Of a stretch of 64,000 bases of DNA, positions 10,315 through 19,120 are shown piece after piece (positions within the stretch are counted from its first letter, which is position 1; the number at the start of each line of letters is the position of its first letter). The position numbers and the translations under genes were made by a program. The DNA lies in contig JAZKEN010000038.1 in NCBI GenBank assembly GCA_040387035.1, positions 1 through 64,000 of the forward strand. The letters are read 5' to 3'. The DNA is from Methylotenera_A sp040387035 (lineage in GTDB: Bacteria; Pseudomonadota; Gammaproteobacteria; Burkholderiales; Methylophilaceae). Under the pieces are notes generated by a model. That model saw only the letters and a program-made list of their open reading frames with translations. It ran no database searches and had not been told where the DNA came from.

Positions 10315-11426
10315 GATTTTTGACCAAACAATCCTAAAACCGCTGAATATTGCAGCAATTCATTGCGACCTCTAATGGACGCGATTTCGCCATTGCCGTA
10401 AAAGCCTATCAAGGGTAGGCCGGGAAACAAGGTTTTAATCAATGCCAGATCCTGGTCAACGCCATCGTATAGATATGGCCCGCGACCAAGACAAGAGAAT
10501 AACAGCGCAAAGCGTGGTGCTGCGCTGTGCGTTTCTGCCGCCAATTCGCGCCTTAATGTGCTGGCGGTTTTTACCAAATCAATCTGTGCGGCATCCATAT
10601 CGCGAACCGCCCAGCTCATCCAGTCACCCACTTGTAGTGGCTTGGCCAAAGTCACGGTACCGCTGGAGTCGTCGCCGGTAATAATAGAGGCTAAGTAGTA
10701 GTCGCCGCGTTCAATATGCGATGCGCGACTGGCATACACCGCCATCAGGTGATGGTAGGGAATCTCTTCACCTGTATCGAACAAAGCCTCTTTTTTACAG
10801 GCCGATTTTAATGAATCAAATGCAGACAGGTTGGCAATGGATTGCAGATCGAGCTGGTTGCAGGCAGTAATCCTGCGCGGGCTGGTTAACAGTTTTAAGC
10901 CATGCGTTGCGCCTACGGCGTATTGCGCATGATTTAAACGCATTTCACAATAACCTTGGGTAATGCCTTTGGCATTTTCCCATACCGAAAAAGCGCCATG
11001 CCCAATCGCATCGCCCGAAACACCGCCAATGCGTTGCTGCTTGGCATTCAGCCATGAACTGTTAATCGCATTGGGTGCGGCTAATGTAAGTAATAGTGCA
11101 TTGCTTGAGGAATCATGTGGCTCTGGGTCAGGCTTTAACCAGATATTATGTGAAAACACCATCACAGCCGCGGCAGGGCTATCGATCACCCAATCCTCTT
11201 CGGTAAAGATGCCAATGGCCGAGCAGCCAATCACCTGTGTGCATCTGGCTGCCTTCGCGGCGGCTTTGATGGCAGGCTGCGGGTTAGCGGCGAATTCCGA
11301 ACTTAAAAATAGCAGCACGCAGGCGGGAGAGTCCAGCTCCGCCTTACTCATGGCGTTCAGTACCGCCTGGGTGGCAAGTTCGGGGCCAGCTTTACTGCCT
11401 ATTGCTATACCTGTCGCGACTTTCAA
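10311..11426 (-). CDS. FIST-domain signal transduction protein
   Basis: A 371-residue protein with an N-terminal FIST domain (about 1-190; VLLFLSSEFA, RCTQVIGCSAIGIFTEEDWV) and a C-terminal FIST_C domain (about 200-370; LVKTASTLRREL, ALLFSCLGRGPYLY, PLIGFYGNGEIA). FIST domains are predicted intracellular small-ligand sensors. No output domain is attached, so any signal must pass to a partner. Its ATG overlaps the nth stop by 4 bases and it in turn overlaps DUF1841, which embeds it in the rnf-nth chain. Confidence 0.85.
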   Translation of the reverse strand: MKVATGIAIGSKAGPELATQAVLNAMSKAELDSPACVLLFLSSEFAANPQPAIKAAAKAARCTQVIGCSAIGIFTEEDWVIDSPAAAVMVFSHNIWLKPDPEPHDSSSNALLLTLAAPNAINSSWLNAKQQRIGGVSGDAIGHGAFSVWENAKGITQGYCEMRLNHAQYAVGATHGLKLLTSPRRITACNQLDLQSIANLSAFDSLKSACKKEALFDTGEEIPYHHLMAVYASRASHIERGDYYLASIITGDDSSGTVTLAKPLQVGDWMSWAVRDMDAAQIDLVKTASTLRRELAAETHSAAPRFALLFSCLGRGPYLYDGVDQDLALIKTLFPGLPLIGFYGNGEIASIRGRNELLQYSAVLGLFGQKS

Positions 11427-12112
11427 CTGCTTGCCTTTAACGGATTTTCATTGGTTTGGCCTGCCATCAGATGCGGTGTAGGGATTATTTTATGCCTATA
11501 TTCGCATAAATCGACGATGCAGCATTCACCGCATTTGGGGCTGCGCGCCGTACAGGTGTAGCGGCCATGCAGTATCAGCAAATGATGTGCATCATGCAGA
11601 AAGTTTTTGGGGATAGTCTTCAGGTATTTTTGCTCAACGGCCAGTACATTTTTACCAGTGGCCAGCTTGGTGCGGTTACCTAGCCGGAACAAGTGGGTAT
11701 CAACCGCAATGGTAGGCTCGCCAAACGCCGTGTTCAATATCACATTGGCCGTTTTGCGGCCTACTCCGGGCAAGGCTTCCAGCGCTTGGCGGCTGTTTGG
11801 TACTTGTGATTGGTGCAATTGAATGAGCCTATCGCAACAGGCAATCACATTTTTGGCTTTGGCGTGATACAGGCCGATGGTTTTAATATAAAACTCCAGC
11901 CCTTCAATGCCTAGGTCAAAGATGGCTTGCGGTGTATTGGCTACTGCAAACAATTTACGCGTAGCGATGTTGACACCTTTATCAGTCGCCTGCGCCGATA
12001 AAATCACCGCGATTAACAGCTCAAAAGTACTGCTGTATTCCAACTCGGTGGCTGGTTTTGGAATCGCAACACTCAGGCGCCTGAAAATCTCCGCGCGTTT
12101 TTCGGCATTCAT
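11423..12112 (-). CDS. nth: Endonuclease III
   Basis: A 229-residue base-excision-repair glycosylase and AP lyase for oxidised pyrimidines. The helix-hairpin-helix LEALPGVGRKTANVIL contains the catalytic Lys, and the catalytic Asp follows in AVDTHLFRLGNR. The [4Fe-4S] loop is complete with spacing C-x6-C-x2-C-x5-C (CTARSPKCGECCIVDLC). A roughly 20-residue C-terminal extension follows the cluster. It lies 15 bases after rnfE, the same rnf/rsx-nth order known from Escherichia coli. Confidence 0.95.
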   Translation of the reverse strand: MNAEKRAEIFRRLSVAIPKPATELEYSSTFELLIAVILSAQATDKGVNIATRKLFAVANTPQAIFDLGIEGLEFYIKTIGLYHAKAKNVIACCDRLIQLHQSQVPNSRQALEALPGVGRKTANVILNTAFGEPTIAVDTHLFRLGNRTKLATGKNVLAVEQKYLKTIPKNFLHDAHHLLILHGRYTCTARSPKCGECCIVDLCEYRHKIIPTPHLMAGQTNENPLKASS

Positions 12113-12127
12113 AAAACGATCAAGCTT

Positions 12128-12817
12128 TTAACTTGCCGGTTTAAGCGCGCCGGTAGAGGCATCGGCAGGCAAGCCGGGCGTAGACGTTTTACGCAACTCT
12201 GCCCAATTGCGTGCAGCAATCAAGCAAGCCAGGCCCAAAAAAGCCCCGGGCGGCAAAATGGCTAATAAAAAGCCCTGGTAATCAGGAACGATAGTCAGCA
12301 CATACGGTTTAAAACTGGCGCCAAATGCCAGATCCAGGCCGGAGAATAAAGTGCCTTTGCCTACTAATTCGCGAATACCACCCAATAAGCCCAATACCAA
12401 GGTTAAGCCTATGCCCATCATAAAGCCATCCCACATCGCAGGTGCAGGCGGGTTTTTGGCCGCAAAAGATTCTACGCGTGCCAGCACAATACAATTCACC
12501 ACGATTAGAGGAATAAAAATACCCAGCACCTTGTGCAGCGGTTCGGCAAAGCCATGAATCGCTAAATCGATAACGGTTACTAAAGCCGCAATCACCAGAA
12601 TAAATACCGGCACACGGATTTCAGATGGCACAAAGCGCCTGACCGGCGAAACCGCGCCATTTGATGCCGCCATCACCAGGGCAGTGGCAAAGCCCAAGCT
12701 CAGGCCGTTTACGGCTGATGTGGTCACCGCCAAAGTAGGGCATAGACCCAGCAACTGTACAACGCCGGAGTTTTGCTTCCAGAGCCCGTTATAGGCGATT
12801 TCTTTAAATTGATTCAT
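12128..12817 (-). CDS. rnfE: Rnf electron transport complex subunit E
   Basis: An integral membrane subunit with about six hydrophobic helices (for example PVFILVIAALVTVIDLAI, VLGIFIPLIVVNCIVLARVE, GIGLTLVLGLLGGIRELVGK). It is homologous to RnfA. I chose the ATG at 12817 (MNQFKEIAYNGLWKQNSG) because AAGAGG lies 6 bases upstream; an in-frame ATG at 12835 would place that Shine-Dalgarno inside the gene. RnfE forms part of the membrane core of the ion-pumping ferredoxin:NAD+ (or reverse) oxidoreductase. Confidence 0.93.
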   Translation of the reverse strand: MNQFKEIAYNGLWKQNSGVVQLLGLCPTLAVTTSAVNGLSLGFATALVMAASNGAVSPVRRFVPSEIRVPVFILVIAALVTVIDLAIHGFAEPLHKVLGIFIPLIVVNCIVLARVESFAAKNPPAPAMWDGFMMGIGLTLVLGLLGGIRELVGKGTLFSGLDLAFGASFKPYVLTIVPDYQGFLLAILPPGAFLGLACLIAARNWAELRKTSTPGLPADASTGALKPAS

Positions 12818-12847
12818 TTTTACCTCTTGAGACATTCCATCCAGTAT

Positions 12848-13468
12848 TTACGCGAACAATGCCTGCTTGTTGGCTTCAAAATATTGCAGGGCCTTATGCA
12901 CCGCTTTCACAATGGCGCGCGGCGTAATGGTAGCACCCGCCATGTAGTCAAATGTACCACCATCCTTTTTCACTTTCCATTGTTGGTCTCTTGTTTTTAA
13001 GAGCGATTCGTTATCAAAAAGTTTAATCCAGTCGTCTTTGGCAATATCAATATAATCGCCCAAACCAGGCGTTTCTTTGTGCGACAGTACGCGCACACCG
13101 CTGATACTGCCATCGGCCTTGATCGCAATCAGCAGCTTGATATCGCCACTGTAACCGTCATGCGCGATCGCTTCAATAATCACTGCAGCCGGCTGGTTGT
13201 TGATACGTGCACGGTTAGCGATTGTGATTTGTTTATTGCCAAGCAAATCGTTGGGTGCAATCGTCAATGTATCTTTCAGCAAATCGTTATTGTGCATGCT
13301 TTGCGGCACGATCTGGCGAAACAGGCTTAAGCGCGCTGCCGCTTCACTTTTTTCAATCGGCACCTTGGTGATTTGGAAAACAAAGGCCAGCAGCGCCGTA
13401 AACACCACCGCAAATGCAATCAGCGTGACGGCGGTTTTAGTGGCATGTTTCAGTATGGTTTCAGACAT
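12848..13468 (-). CDS. rnfG: Rnf complex subunit G (covalent FMN protein)
   Basis: About 206 residues: one N-terminal transmembrane helix (VTLIAFAVVFTALLAFVF) and a periplasmic FMN-binding domain. The flavinylation motif is present as DYMAGATITPRAIV, where the Thr of GAT accepts FMN by a phosphoester bond. The motif SHKETPGLGDYI is also typical. The ATG at 13468 (MSETILKHATK) is preferred over one nine codons upstream. It sits between rnfD and rnfE, as in the canonical operon. An ApbE-type flavin transferase would be needed, but none is in the window. Confidence 0.93.
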   Translation of the reverse strand: MSETILKHATKTAVTLIAFAVVFTALLAFVFQITKVPIEKSEAAARLSLFRQIVPQSMHNNDLLKDTLTIAPNDLLGNKQITIANRARINNQPAAVIIEAIAHDGYSGDIKLLIAIKADGSISGVRVLSHKETPGLGDYIDIAKDDWIKLFDNESLLKTRDQQWKVKKDGGTFDYMAGATITPRAIVKAVHKALQYFEANKQALFA

Positions 13469-13516
13469 GCTTAAATCCAAAAATAAAACTGGCAACGCTG
13501 AAGTGACAAGTTAGCT

Positions 13517-14536
13517 TCATTTTTCATGCCCGAACACGCGCGGTTGCGTATGCGCGTCTATGAGCGGCACACAAATATTCATAAAGATTACCGCAAAGGC
13601 GATACCATCCGGATAGCCGCCATAAACGCGAATCAAATAGGCGACTGTCGCTACGCCAGCGGCAAAATATAATTTGCCTTTAGGTGTGGTTGGGCCGCTG
13701 ACGGGGTCGGTGATGATAAAAAAAGCACACAGCATGCTGGCGCCGCTAAACAGGTGGAACAAGGGCGATGTGAAGTGTTCGGGATTCACCAGCCAGAATA
13801 CGCCGGAAATCAATGCCAGTGCGGCTAAAAACGCAGTCGGCAGATGCCATGAAATGATTTTTTGCTGCCATAGATACAAGCCGCCCAGCAGGTAAGCACC
13901 GGTAATCCATTCATTGCCTTTGCCGCCCAGCACACCAAATACGGGCGCTTGCGTAATGCTGCTGACTTCATGTTTGAGCATCAATTGCGTCTTTAAATAA
14001 TCCAGCGGAGTAGCGGATGTGATGGCATCCATCTGTACACCCTGCGGTAAAACACCGCTGAAAATCAGGTGTAGCTGGTCGCTAAAGCTTAATTGCGTTT
14101 GCGCGAGTTGCAGTGCGGCTGGCCATTTGGTCATCAACACAGGAAATGAAATCAGCAACACCGCATAGCCAATCATGGCAGGGTTGAACGGGTTGTAACC
14201 CAGGCCGCCATACAATTGTTTGGCAATAACGATCGCGAAAAAAGTACCCACTACGATCAGCCACCAGGGTGCGATGGGCGGAATAGCCAAGGCCAGAAGC
14301 CAGGCGGTCACTACCGCGCTATAATCCATCAGGAAAGGTTGAATAGGGCGCTGACGCAGTTTGAGCATGGCCGCTTCTGCAGCCAGTGCGGTGAGAGTGG
14401 CCAGGATTAATGTGACCAATATGCCGCCGCCATATACCCATACATAAGCCGCTATGCCAGGCACCAGCGCCAGCAGCACTTTGAACATGATACTGCCAAC
14501 GCTTGGTGCATTTGAAATATAGGGTGAGCGGTTCAA
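13517..14536 (-). CDS. rnfD: Rnf complex subunit D (covalent FMN, membrane)
   Basis: A roughly 340-residue polytopic membrane protein. The flavinylation motif appears as DAITSATPLDYL. Helices such as GILVTLILATLTALAAEAAM and WWLIVVGTFFAIVIAKQLYG are clear, and the C-terminus has PKGKLYFAAGVATVAYLIRV. The open frame extends upstream into rnfC with basic low-quality sequence, so I chose the TTG at 14536 (MNRSPYISNAPSVGSIMFK), one base after the rnfC stop. This non-ATG start so close to the rnfC stop implies translational coupling. Confidence 0.9.
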   Translation of the reverse strand: MNRSPYISNAPSVGSIMFKVLLALVPGIAAYVWVYGGGILVTLILATLTALAAEAAMLKLRQRPIQPFLMDYSAVVTAWLLALAIPPIAPWWLIVVGTFFAIVIAKQLYGGLGYNPFNPAMIGYAVLLISFPVLMTKWPAALQLAQTQLSFSDQLHLIFSGVLPQGVQMDAITSATPLDYLKTQLMLKHEVSSITQAPVFGVLGGKGNEWITGAYLLGGLYLWQQKIISWHLPTAFLAALALISGVFWLVNPEHFTSPLFHLFSGASMLCAFFIITDPVSGPTTPKGKLYFAAGVATVAYLIRVYGGYPDGIAFAVIFMNICVPLIDAHTQPRVFGHEK

Positions 14537-14537
14537 G

Positions 14538-16487
14538 TTAATCTTTCTCAGTCTCTGATGACGCTTGTTTTGCCGCTTCGGCAGCGGCTTTTTGTGCTTT
14601 TGCGCGGGCAATCGCCGCCGCAATTAAGGCCTGTTTATCCGCATCTGCATTGCTTGTGTTATTGGCCGTTACTGATTCAGTTGCTTCGCTTAAGCCAACG
14701 GCCTGGCGGCGCGCTTCAATTTCAGCAATCTCTTTTTTGACTGGCTCTGGTGCATCGGCCACATTTTTTGGCGCGTTACCAGCGGCCAGTGCGGCAGCCT
14801 TTTGGGCTTTTGCTCTTTCAATGGCGGCAGCAATCAGGGCTTTTTTGGCCGCATCGTCAGTTTGTGCCGGTTTAACTGCTGGCTCGGTTTGCGCTGCATC
14901 TTGCGTTGCGGCTTTTAGTGCTTTTGCACGCTCAATGGCGGCCGCAATCGCGGCTTTTTTAGCTTCGTCCGTAGTTGCTGCGGGGCTTTGTGTTGCTGTG
15001 TCATTTTTCGCGGCTTGCGCACGTTCAGCATGTTTTTGTGCGCGCTCTTGTTTTTCGCGTTCAATCCGGGCTAATCTGAAATCATTGCGTTCGCGCGCCA
15101 AATCAGCCGCTTCCTTGGCTTTATCCTGCGCAATAATCTCACTTTTGGCATAGCGGTAATATTGCACCAGCGGAATATCGCTAGGGCACACGTAGCTGCA
15201 TGCACCGCATTCTATGCAATCGAATAGTTTGTAGTCGTTAGCTTTTTCAAAATTATCCGATTTGGCAAACCAGTACAATTCCTGCGGCTGTAAATTAACC
15301 GGGCAGGCATCCGCGCAACGCGCGCAGCGTATGCAAGGCATGGCAGGCGGTGGCGGGGCAAATAAAGTGGGTGATGCCGCAATAATACAATTGGCGGCTT
15401 TGGTGATGGGCACATCGGCACTGGGCAAATCAAAGCCCATCATGGGGCCACCCATAATAAAATGCGTGGTATTGGCTTTTTCGCCACCTGCCGCTTGCAC
15501 CAGGTGCAACATCGGCGTGCCAAATAATACTTCAAAATTTTGCGGCGCTTGTACGTTACCCGTCATCGACACAATGCGGTTGATCGATGGTTCACCCAGT
15601 TCAAAATAGCGGTAAAGCGCAACGACAGTGGCCACATTGAACACTTGCAAACCGACCTCGGTTGAGCGTTTGTCATAGGGGATTTCTGTGCCAAGCACCA
15701 AATGCACCAGGCGCCTTGCATCGCCGCTTGGGTAAAGCGTGGGCACGATTTTCACTTGCATGTTGGTGCCCATGTCCACTTTATTGACGGCGGCCTCCAT
15801 GGCCTTTGCCGCTTCTGGCTTATTGTCTTCAATACCAATGATAACTTTTTCTGCACCCAGCAAATATTGGGCGATGCTAATGCCTTTGACGATTTCATCT
15901 GCGCGTTCGCGCATCAGCATATCGTCACAGGTGATATACGGTTCGCACTCTGCCGCGTTGATCACCAAGGTGTGTACGCCGGATTTTCCATCTGCACGCA
16001 GCTTGATATGCGTAGGGAAGGTGGCGCCGCCCAGCCCAACTATGCCTGATAATCGCAGGCTGGCAACCAGCGTTTTACGCTCTGCATTGCGCCAGTCCTG
16101 CGGTGCTTTTTCAATCCACTGGTCTTTGCCGTCAGGCGTAATGGTGATGCAGCGATCCGGCAAACCGGACGGGTGCGGGATAATGGCGTCTTCAATCGCG
16201 CTGACGGTGCCGGAAGTGCTGGCATGAATCGCTGCCGAAACCGTGCCTTCTGCCTCGGCGATTAGTTGACCCTTGAGTACATAATCGCCCACTTGCACTT
16301 TAATCTTTGGAATATTGCCGACATGCTGGCGTAAGGGCAGCACGATTTTTTGCGGGATCGGCAACTGGCCGATCGGCAGCTGGGTCGATTGCGCCTTGTT
16401 TTCAGGCGGATGCACGCCGCCGTGGAATGGAAAAATATCCTTGGCGGATTTGAACAAGCTGGCTAAATTAACGATTGCGTTCATCAT
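14538..16487 (-). CDS. rnfC: Rnf complex subunit C with Ala/Lys repeat tail
   Basis: A 649-residue peripheral subunit that carries the NADH site and two [4Fe-4S] clusters. The N-terminal FHGGVHPPENK is typical. The flavin/NADH region has GLGGATFPTHIKL and VINAAECEPYITCDD. The ferredoxin motifs are CIRCARCADACPVNL and CIECGACSYVCPSDIP. After about residue 470 the protein becomes a charged helical tail with three near-repeats of the form AAIERAKAxKAA. The last part of the ORF lies next to the rnfD start. Start codons at 16487 and 16484 are adjacent; either is possible. Confidence 0.94.
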   Translation of the reverse strand: MMNAIVNLASLFKSAKDIFPFHGGVHPPENKAQSTQLPIGQLPIPQKIVLPLRQHVGNIPKIKVQVGDYVLKGQLIAEAEGTVSAAIHASTSGTVSAIEDAIIPHPSGLPDRCITITPDGKDQWIEKAPQDWRNAERKTLVASLRLSGIVGLGGATFPTHIKLRADGKSGVHTLVINAAECEPYITCDDMLMRERADEIVKGISIAQYLLGAEKVIIGIEDNKPEAAKAMEAAVNKVDMGTNMQVKIVPTLYPSGDARRLVHLVLGTEIPYDKRSTEVGLQVFNVATVVALYRYFELGEPSINRIVSMTGNVQAPQNFEVLFGTPMLHLVQAAGGEKANTTHFIMGGPMMGFDLPSADVPITKAANCIIAASPTLFAPPPPAMPCIRCARCADACPVNLQPQELYWFAKSDNFEKANDYKLFDCIECGACSYVCPSDIPLVQYYRYAKSEIIAQDKAKEAADLARERNDFRLARIEREKQERAQKHAERAQAAKNDTATQSPAATTDEAKKAAIAAAIERAKALKAATQDAAQTEPAVKPAQTDDAAKKALIAAAIERAKAQKAAALAAGNAPKNVADAPEPVKKEIAEIEARRQAVGLSEATESVTANNTSNADADKQALIAAAIARAKAQKAAAEAAKQASSETEKD

Positions 16488-16495
16488 TTAATATC

Positions 16496-17068
16496 TTAAG
16501 CAATCTGCGCAGGCTTAACGGGAAGGCTTTTGATGGGAATAACAGGGTGTTTCCACTTCCAGTTATCCGGCGTTACACCGATCGGCTGCATACTAATGCA
16601 ATCCACAGGGCACGGTGCCAAACATAATTCGCAGCCCGTGCATTCGCTGGCAATGATGGTGTGCATGTGTTTTGCCGCGCCCAGAATCGCGTCGACCGGG
16701 CAGGCTTGAATGCACAAAGTACAACCTATGCAGATCTTTTCGTCGATAAAAGCCACTGACTTTGGTTTTTCTACCCCATTTTCTGCATTGAGCGGCTTAT
16801 ATTCCACGCCCATCAAATCGGCTAAAGCCCGCACCCCCGCATCGCCGCCGGGCGGGCATTGGTTGATATCTGCTTCACCATTGGCAATAGCGGTTGCATA
16901 AGGCTTGCAGCCCGGGTATCCGCACTGGCCGCACTGTGTCTGCGGCAAAATCGCATCAATGCGCGCAATTAAAGGGTCGCCTTCCACTTTGAACTTAAGC
17001 GCCGCATAGCCCAGCAGCGCACCCAAGCCAAGTGCCAAGCCGATCATAATAGTTAATGCAGTTAACAT
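16496..17068 (-). CDS. rnfB: Rnf complex subunit B (ferredoxin-like)
   Basis: A 190-residue protein with one N-terminal membrane anchor (LTIMIGLALGLGALLGYAAL). A four-Cys cluster domain follows (CGQCGYPGCKPYA and C in INQCPPGG). Then come two [4Fe-4S] ferredoxin motifs (CIGCTLCIQACPVDAI and CTGCELCLAPCPVDCI). RnfB takes electrons from ferredoxin and passes them to the membrane subunits. It lies 8 bases upstream of rnfC. Once the artificial gap is closed, the rnfA stop lies 56 bases upstream of its ATG. Confidence 0.95.
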   Translation of the reverse strand: MLTALTIMIGLALGLGALLGYAALKFKVEGDPLIARIDAILPQTQCGQCGYPGCKPYATAIANGEADINQCPPGGDAGVRALADLMGVEYKPLNAENGVEKPKSVAFIDEKICIGCTLCIQACPVDAILGAAKHMHTIIASECTGCELCLAPCPVDCISMQPIGVTPDNWKWKHPVIPIKSLPVKPAQIA

Positions 17069-17107
17069 GGATAGATGTGGTTAATAGGTGTGAAAAAAAT
17101 TAATTTT

Positions 17108-17317
17108 TTAATATTTATAGAAACTTAATATTTATCTAGACCGGCAAAACCCATAAACGCCANNNNNNNNNNNNNNNNNNNNNNNNNNNNNNNNNNNNNN
17201 NNNNNNNNNNNNNNNNNNNNNNNNNNNNNNNNNNNNNNNNNNNNNNNNNNNNNNNNNNNNNNTTAATATTTATAGAAACTTAATATTTATCTAGACCGGC
17301 AAAACCCATAAACGCCA
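17108..17317. other. Artificial scaffold gap flanked by a 55-bp exact duplication
   Basis: The run of 100 N (17163-17262) is preceded by 17108-17162 and followed by 17263-17317, and these two 55-base blocks are identical. Both contain the end of rnfA (the stop and the codons for the last residues, GFAGLDKY). This is the pattern left when two contigs sharing a k-mer overlap are joined with a fixed N spacer. Removing the N run and one copy gives a continuous rnfA-rnfB junction. Confidence 0.9.
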
Positions 17318-17867
17318 GGCTCATCAGTGCGGCAGTGACCATGGCGATGGCTGATCCTTTAAACACCACCGGCACATCGGCCGCTTCCATGCGTTCACGC
17401 ATCGATGCAAACAGTATCAGCACCAAGGAAAAACCCAGCGCGCCGCCAAAGCCATACAAGCCGGATTCAATAAAGCCCTTGCTTGCTTGCGCATTTAAAA
17501 GCGGGATGCCGAGCACCGCGCAGTTGGTGGTGATCAGTGGTAAGAAAATGCCGAGCATTTGGTACAAAAGGGGAAAGCTTTTTTCCATCACCATCTCGGT
17601 GAATTGCACCACGCCTGCAATCACGACGATAAACGAGAGTGTGCGCAAGTATTGCAAGTCATTGGGTTCTAACAGGTAAAAATTGATGGCCCAGCTGGTC
17701 ATAGAGCCAATGGTCAGCACAAACGCGGTCGCTGCGGCCATGCCAATAGACGCTTCTAGTTTTTTAGAAACGCCCATAAATGGACACAAGCCCAGGATTT
17801 TAACCAGTACGATGTTGTTGACCAAAACCGTACTGATTAAAATTAAAATGTAACTTTCTGAAATCAT
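17280..17867 (-). CDS. rnfA: Rnf complex subunit A
   Basis: A 195-residue integral membrane protein with six hydrophobic segments, starting MISESYILILISTVLVNNIV. The RnfA hallmark LVKILGLCPFMGVSKKLE and the internal-repeat hallmark LPLITTNCAVLGIPLL are both present; their Cys contribute to the intramembrane iron-sulphur site shared with RnfE. It is the first gene of rnfABCDGE, and the promoter must lie in the 306-base interval upstream. The coding region is complete, although the adjacent assembly gap duplicates its last codons. Confidence 0.95.
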   Translation of the reverse strand: MISESYILILISTVLVNNIVLVKILGLCPFMGVSKKLEASIGMAAATAFVLTIGSMTSWAINFYLLEPNDLQYLRTLSFIVVIAGVVQFTEMVMEKSFPLLYQMLGIFLPLITTNCAVLGIPLLNAQASKGFIESGLYGFGGALGFSLVLILFASMRERMEAADVPVVFKGSAIAMVTAALMSLAFMGFAGLDKY

Positions 17868-18173
17868 TTATTTAGCCTTGAATCACTGAGTCTAAACCGT
17901 AAGCAATTATACAACTTTATAGCGCGATGCTATCTAGATTTAGTCAGCTAAAACAAGCTGAAATTCAACCAAAACAGAGCATGCGGCGTTACAGCATAAA
18001 AGCTTGTGTGGGCAATCCACAACATATTATCGATACTTAAGAATAATATTTTAATATATCAATATTTTTATTGCTTATTTACAAGGTTTAAACCGCATCA
18101 ATCGGTGAGCGATTCGCATTAAGTAGTGAGTTTCGGTTAAAATAGGAATAATTTTTATTTAGCAAGGTTTTCT
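17868..18173. other. Divergent intergenic region between rnfA and dapA
   Basis: 306 bases, very AT-rich near 18030-18075, with no credible ORF or structured RNA. It must contain the promoters of the minus-strand rnf chain and of plus-strand dapA. I could not identify a specific operator. Confidence 0.5.
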
Positions 18174-19052
18174 ATGTTGCAAGGTAGTTTGGTTGCAATC
18201 GTTACGCCCATGTTTGACGATGGCAGTTTAGATTTAGACGCATTGCGCAAGTTGATTGACTGGCACATAGACGCGGGTACAGACGGCATTGTGATTGTGG
18301 GCACAACGGGTGAATCGCCAACCGTCGATATAGGTGAACATTGTTTGCTGATTAAAACCACCGTTGAGCAAGTGGCCGGGCGTGTTGCGGTGATTGCCGG
18401 TACGGGTGCGAATTCCACGCGCGAAGCCATTGAGCTTACCCAAAATGCCAAAGACTTGGGCGCGAACGCTTGCCTTCTGGTAGCGCCGTATTACAACAAG
18501 CCAACGCAAGAGGGTTTATATCAACACTATGCCGCGGTGGCCGCTGCGGTTGATATTCCGCAGATTTTATATAATGTACCAGGCCGCACCGGCTGCGATA
18601 TCAGCAACGATACTGTCATACGTTTGTCAGCAATTAGTAATATAGTGGGGATTAAAGATGCAACGGGCGGTATTGAGCGTGGTACCGATTTATTGTTGCG
18701 CGTACCTGAAGGCTTTGCGGTTTACAGTGGTGACGACGCGACAGGAATGGCGCTGATGTTGCTGGGTGCATATGGGGTGATATCGGTCACGGCAAACGTG
18801 GCACCCGCGCTGATGCGTCAAATGTGTGTGGCAGCCATGGCTGGCGATGTAAAAACAGCGTGTGAAATTAACGCTAAACTATTTGCATTGCATCAAAAAC
18901 TATTTGTAGAGGCAAACCCAATTCCAGCTAAATGGGTATTGCAGCAAATGGGGTTAATAAAAACAGGTATTCGCTTACCGATGGTCAATTTGTCTGCGCA
19001 GTATCATGACGTGCTTAGGCACGCCATGAGCCGTGCTGAAATTTTTAGCTAA
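18174..19052 (+). CDS. dapA: 4-hydroxy-tetrahydrodipicolinate synthase
   Basis: A 292-residue TIM-barrel enzyme that condenses pyruvate with aspartate semialdehyde, the first committed step of lysine and diaminopimelate synthesis. The Schiff-base Lys is K161 (IVGIKDATGG). The catalytic triad residues T44 (GTTGESPT) and Y133 (ILYNVPGRTG), and R138, are all in place. Full length. bamC follows 53 bases later, the usual betaproteobacterial arrangement. Confidence 0.97.
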   Translation: MLQGSLVAIVTPMFDDGSLDLDALRKLIDWHIDAGTDGIVIVGTTGESPTVDIGEHCLLIKTTVEQVAGRVAVIAGTGANSTREAIELTQNAKDLGANACLLVAPYYNKPTQEGLYQHYAAVAAAVDIPQILYNVPGRTGCDISNDTVIRLSAISNIVGIKDATGGIERGTDLLLRVPEGFAVYSGDDATGMALMLLGAYGVISVTANVAPALMRQMCVAAMAGDVKTACEINAKLFALHQKLFVEANPIPAKWVLQQMGLIKTGIRLPMVNLSAQYHDVLRHAMSRAEIFS

Positions 19053-19120
19053 ATCAATTGCGCTTATCAACGTATAAGTGGCAAGGTATTAATAGCAATG
19101 TATAAATGGTGGTAATTAAA

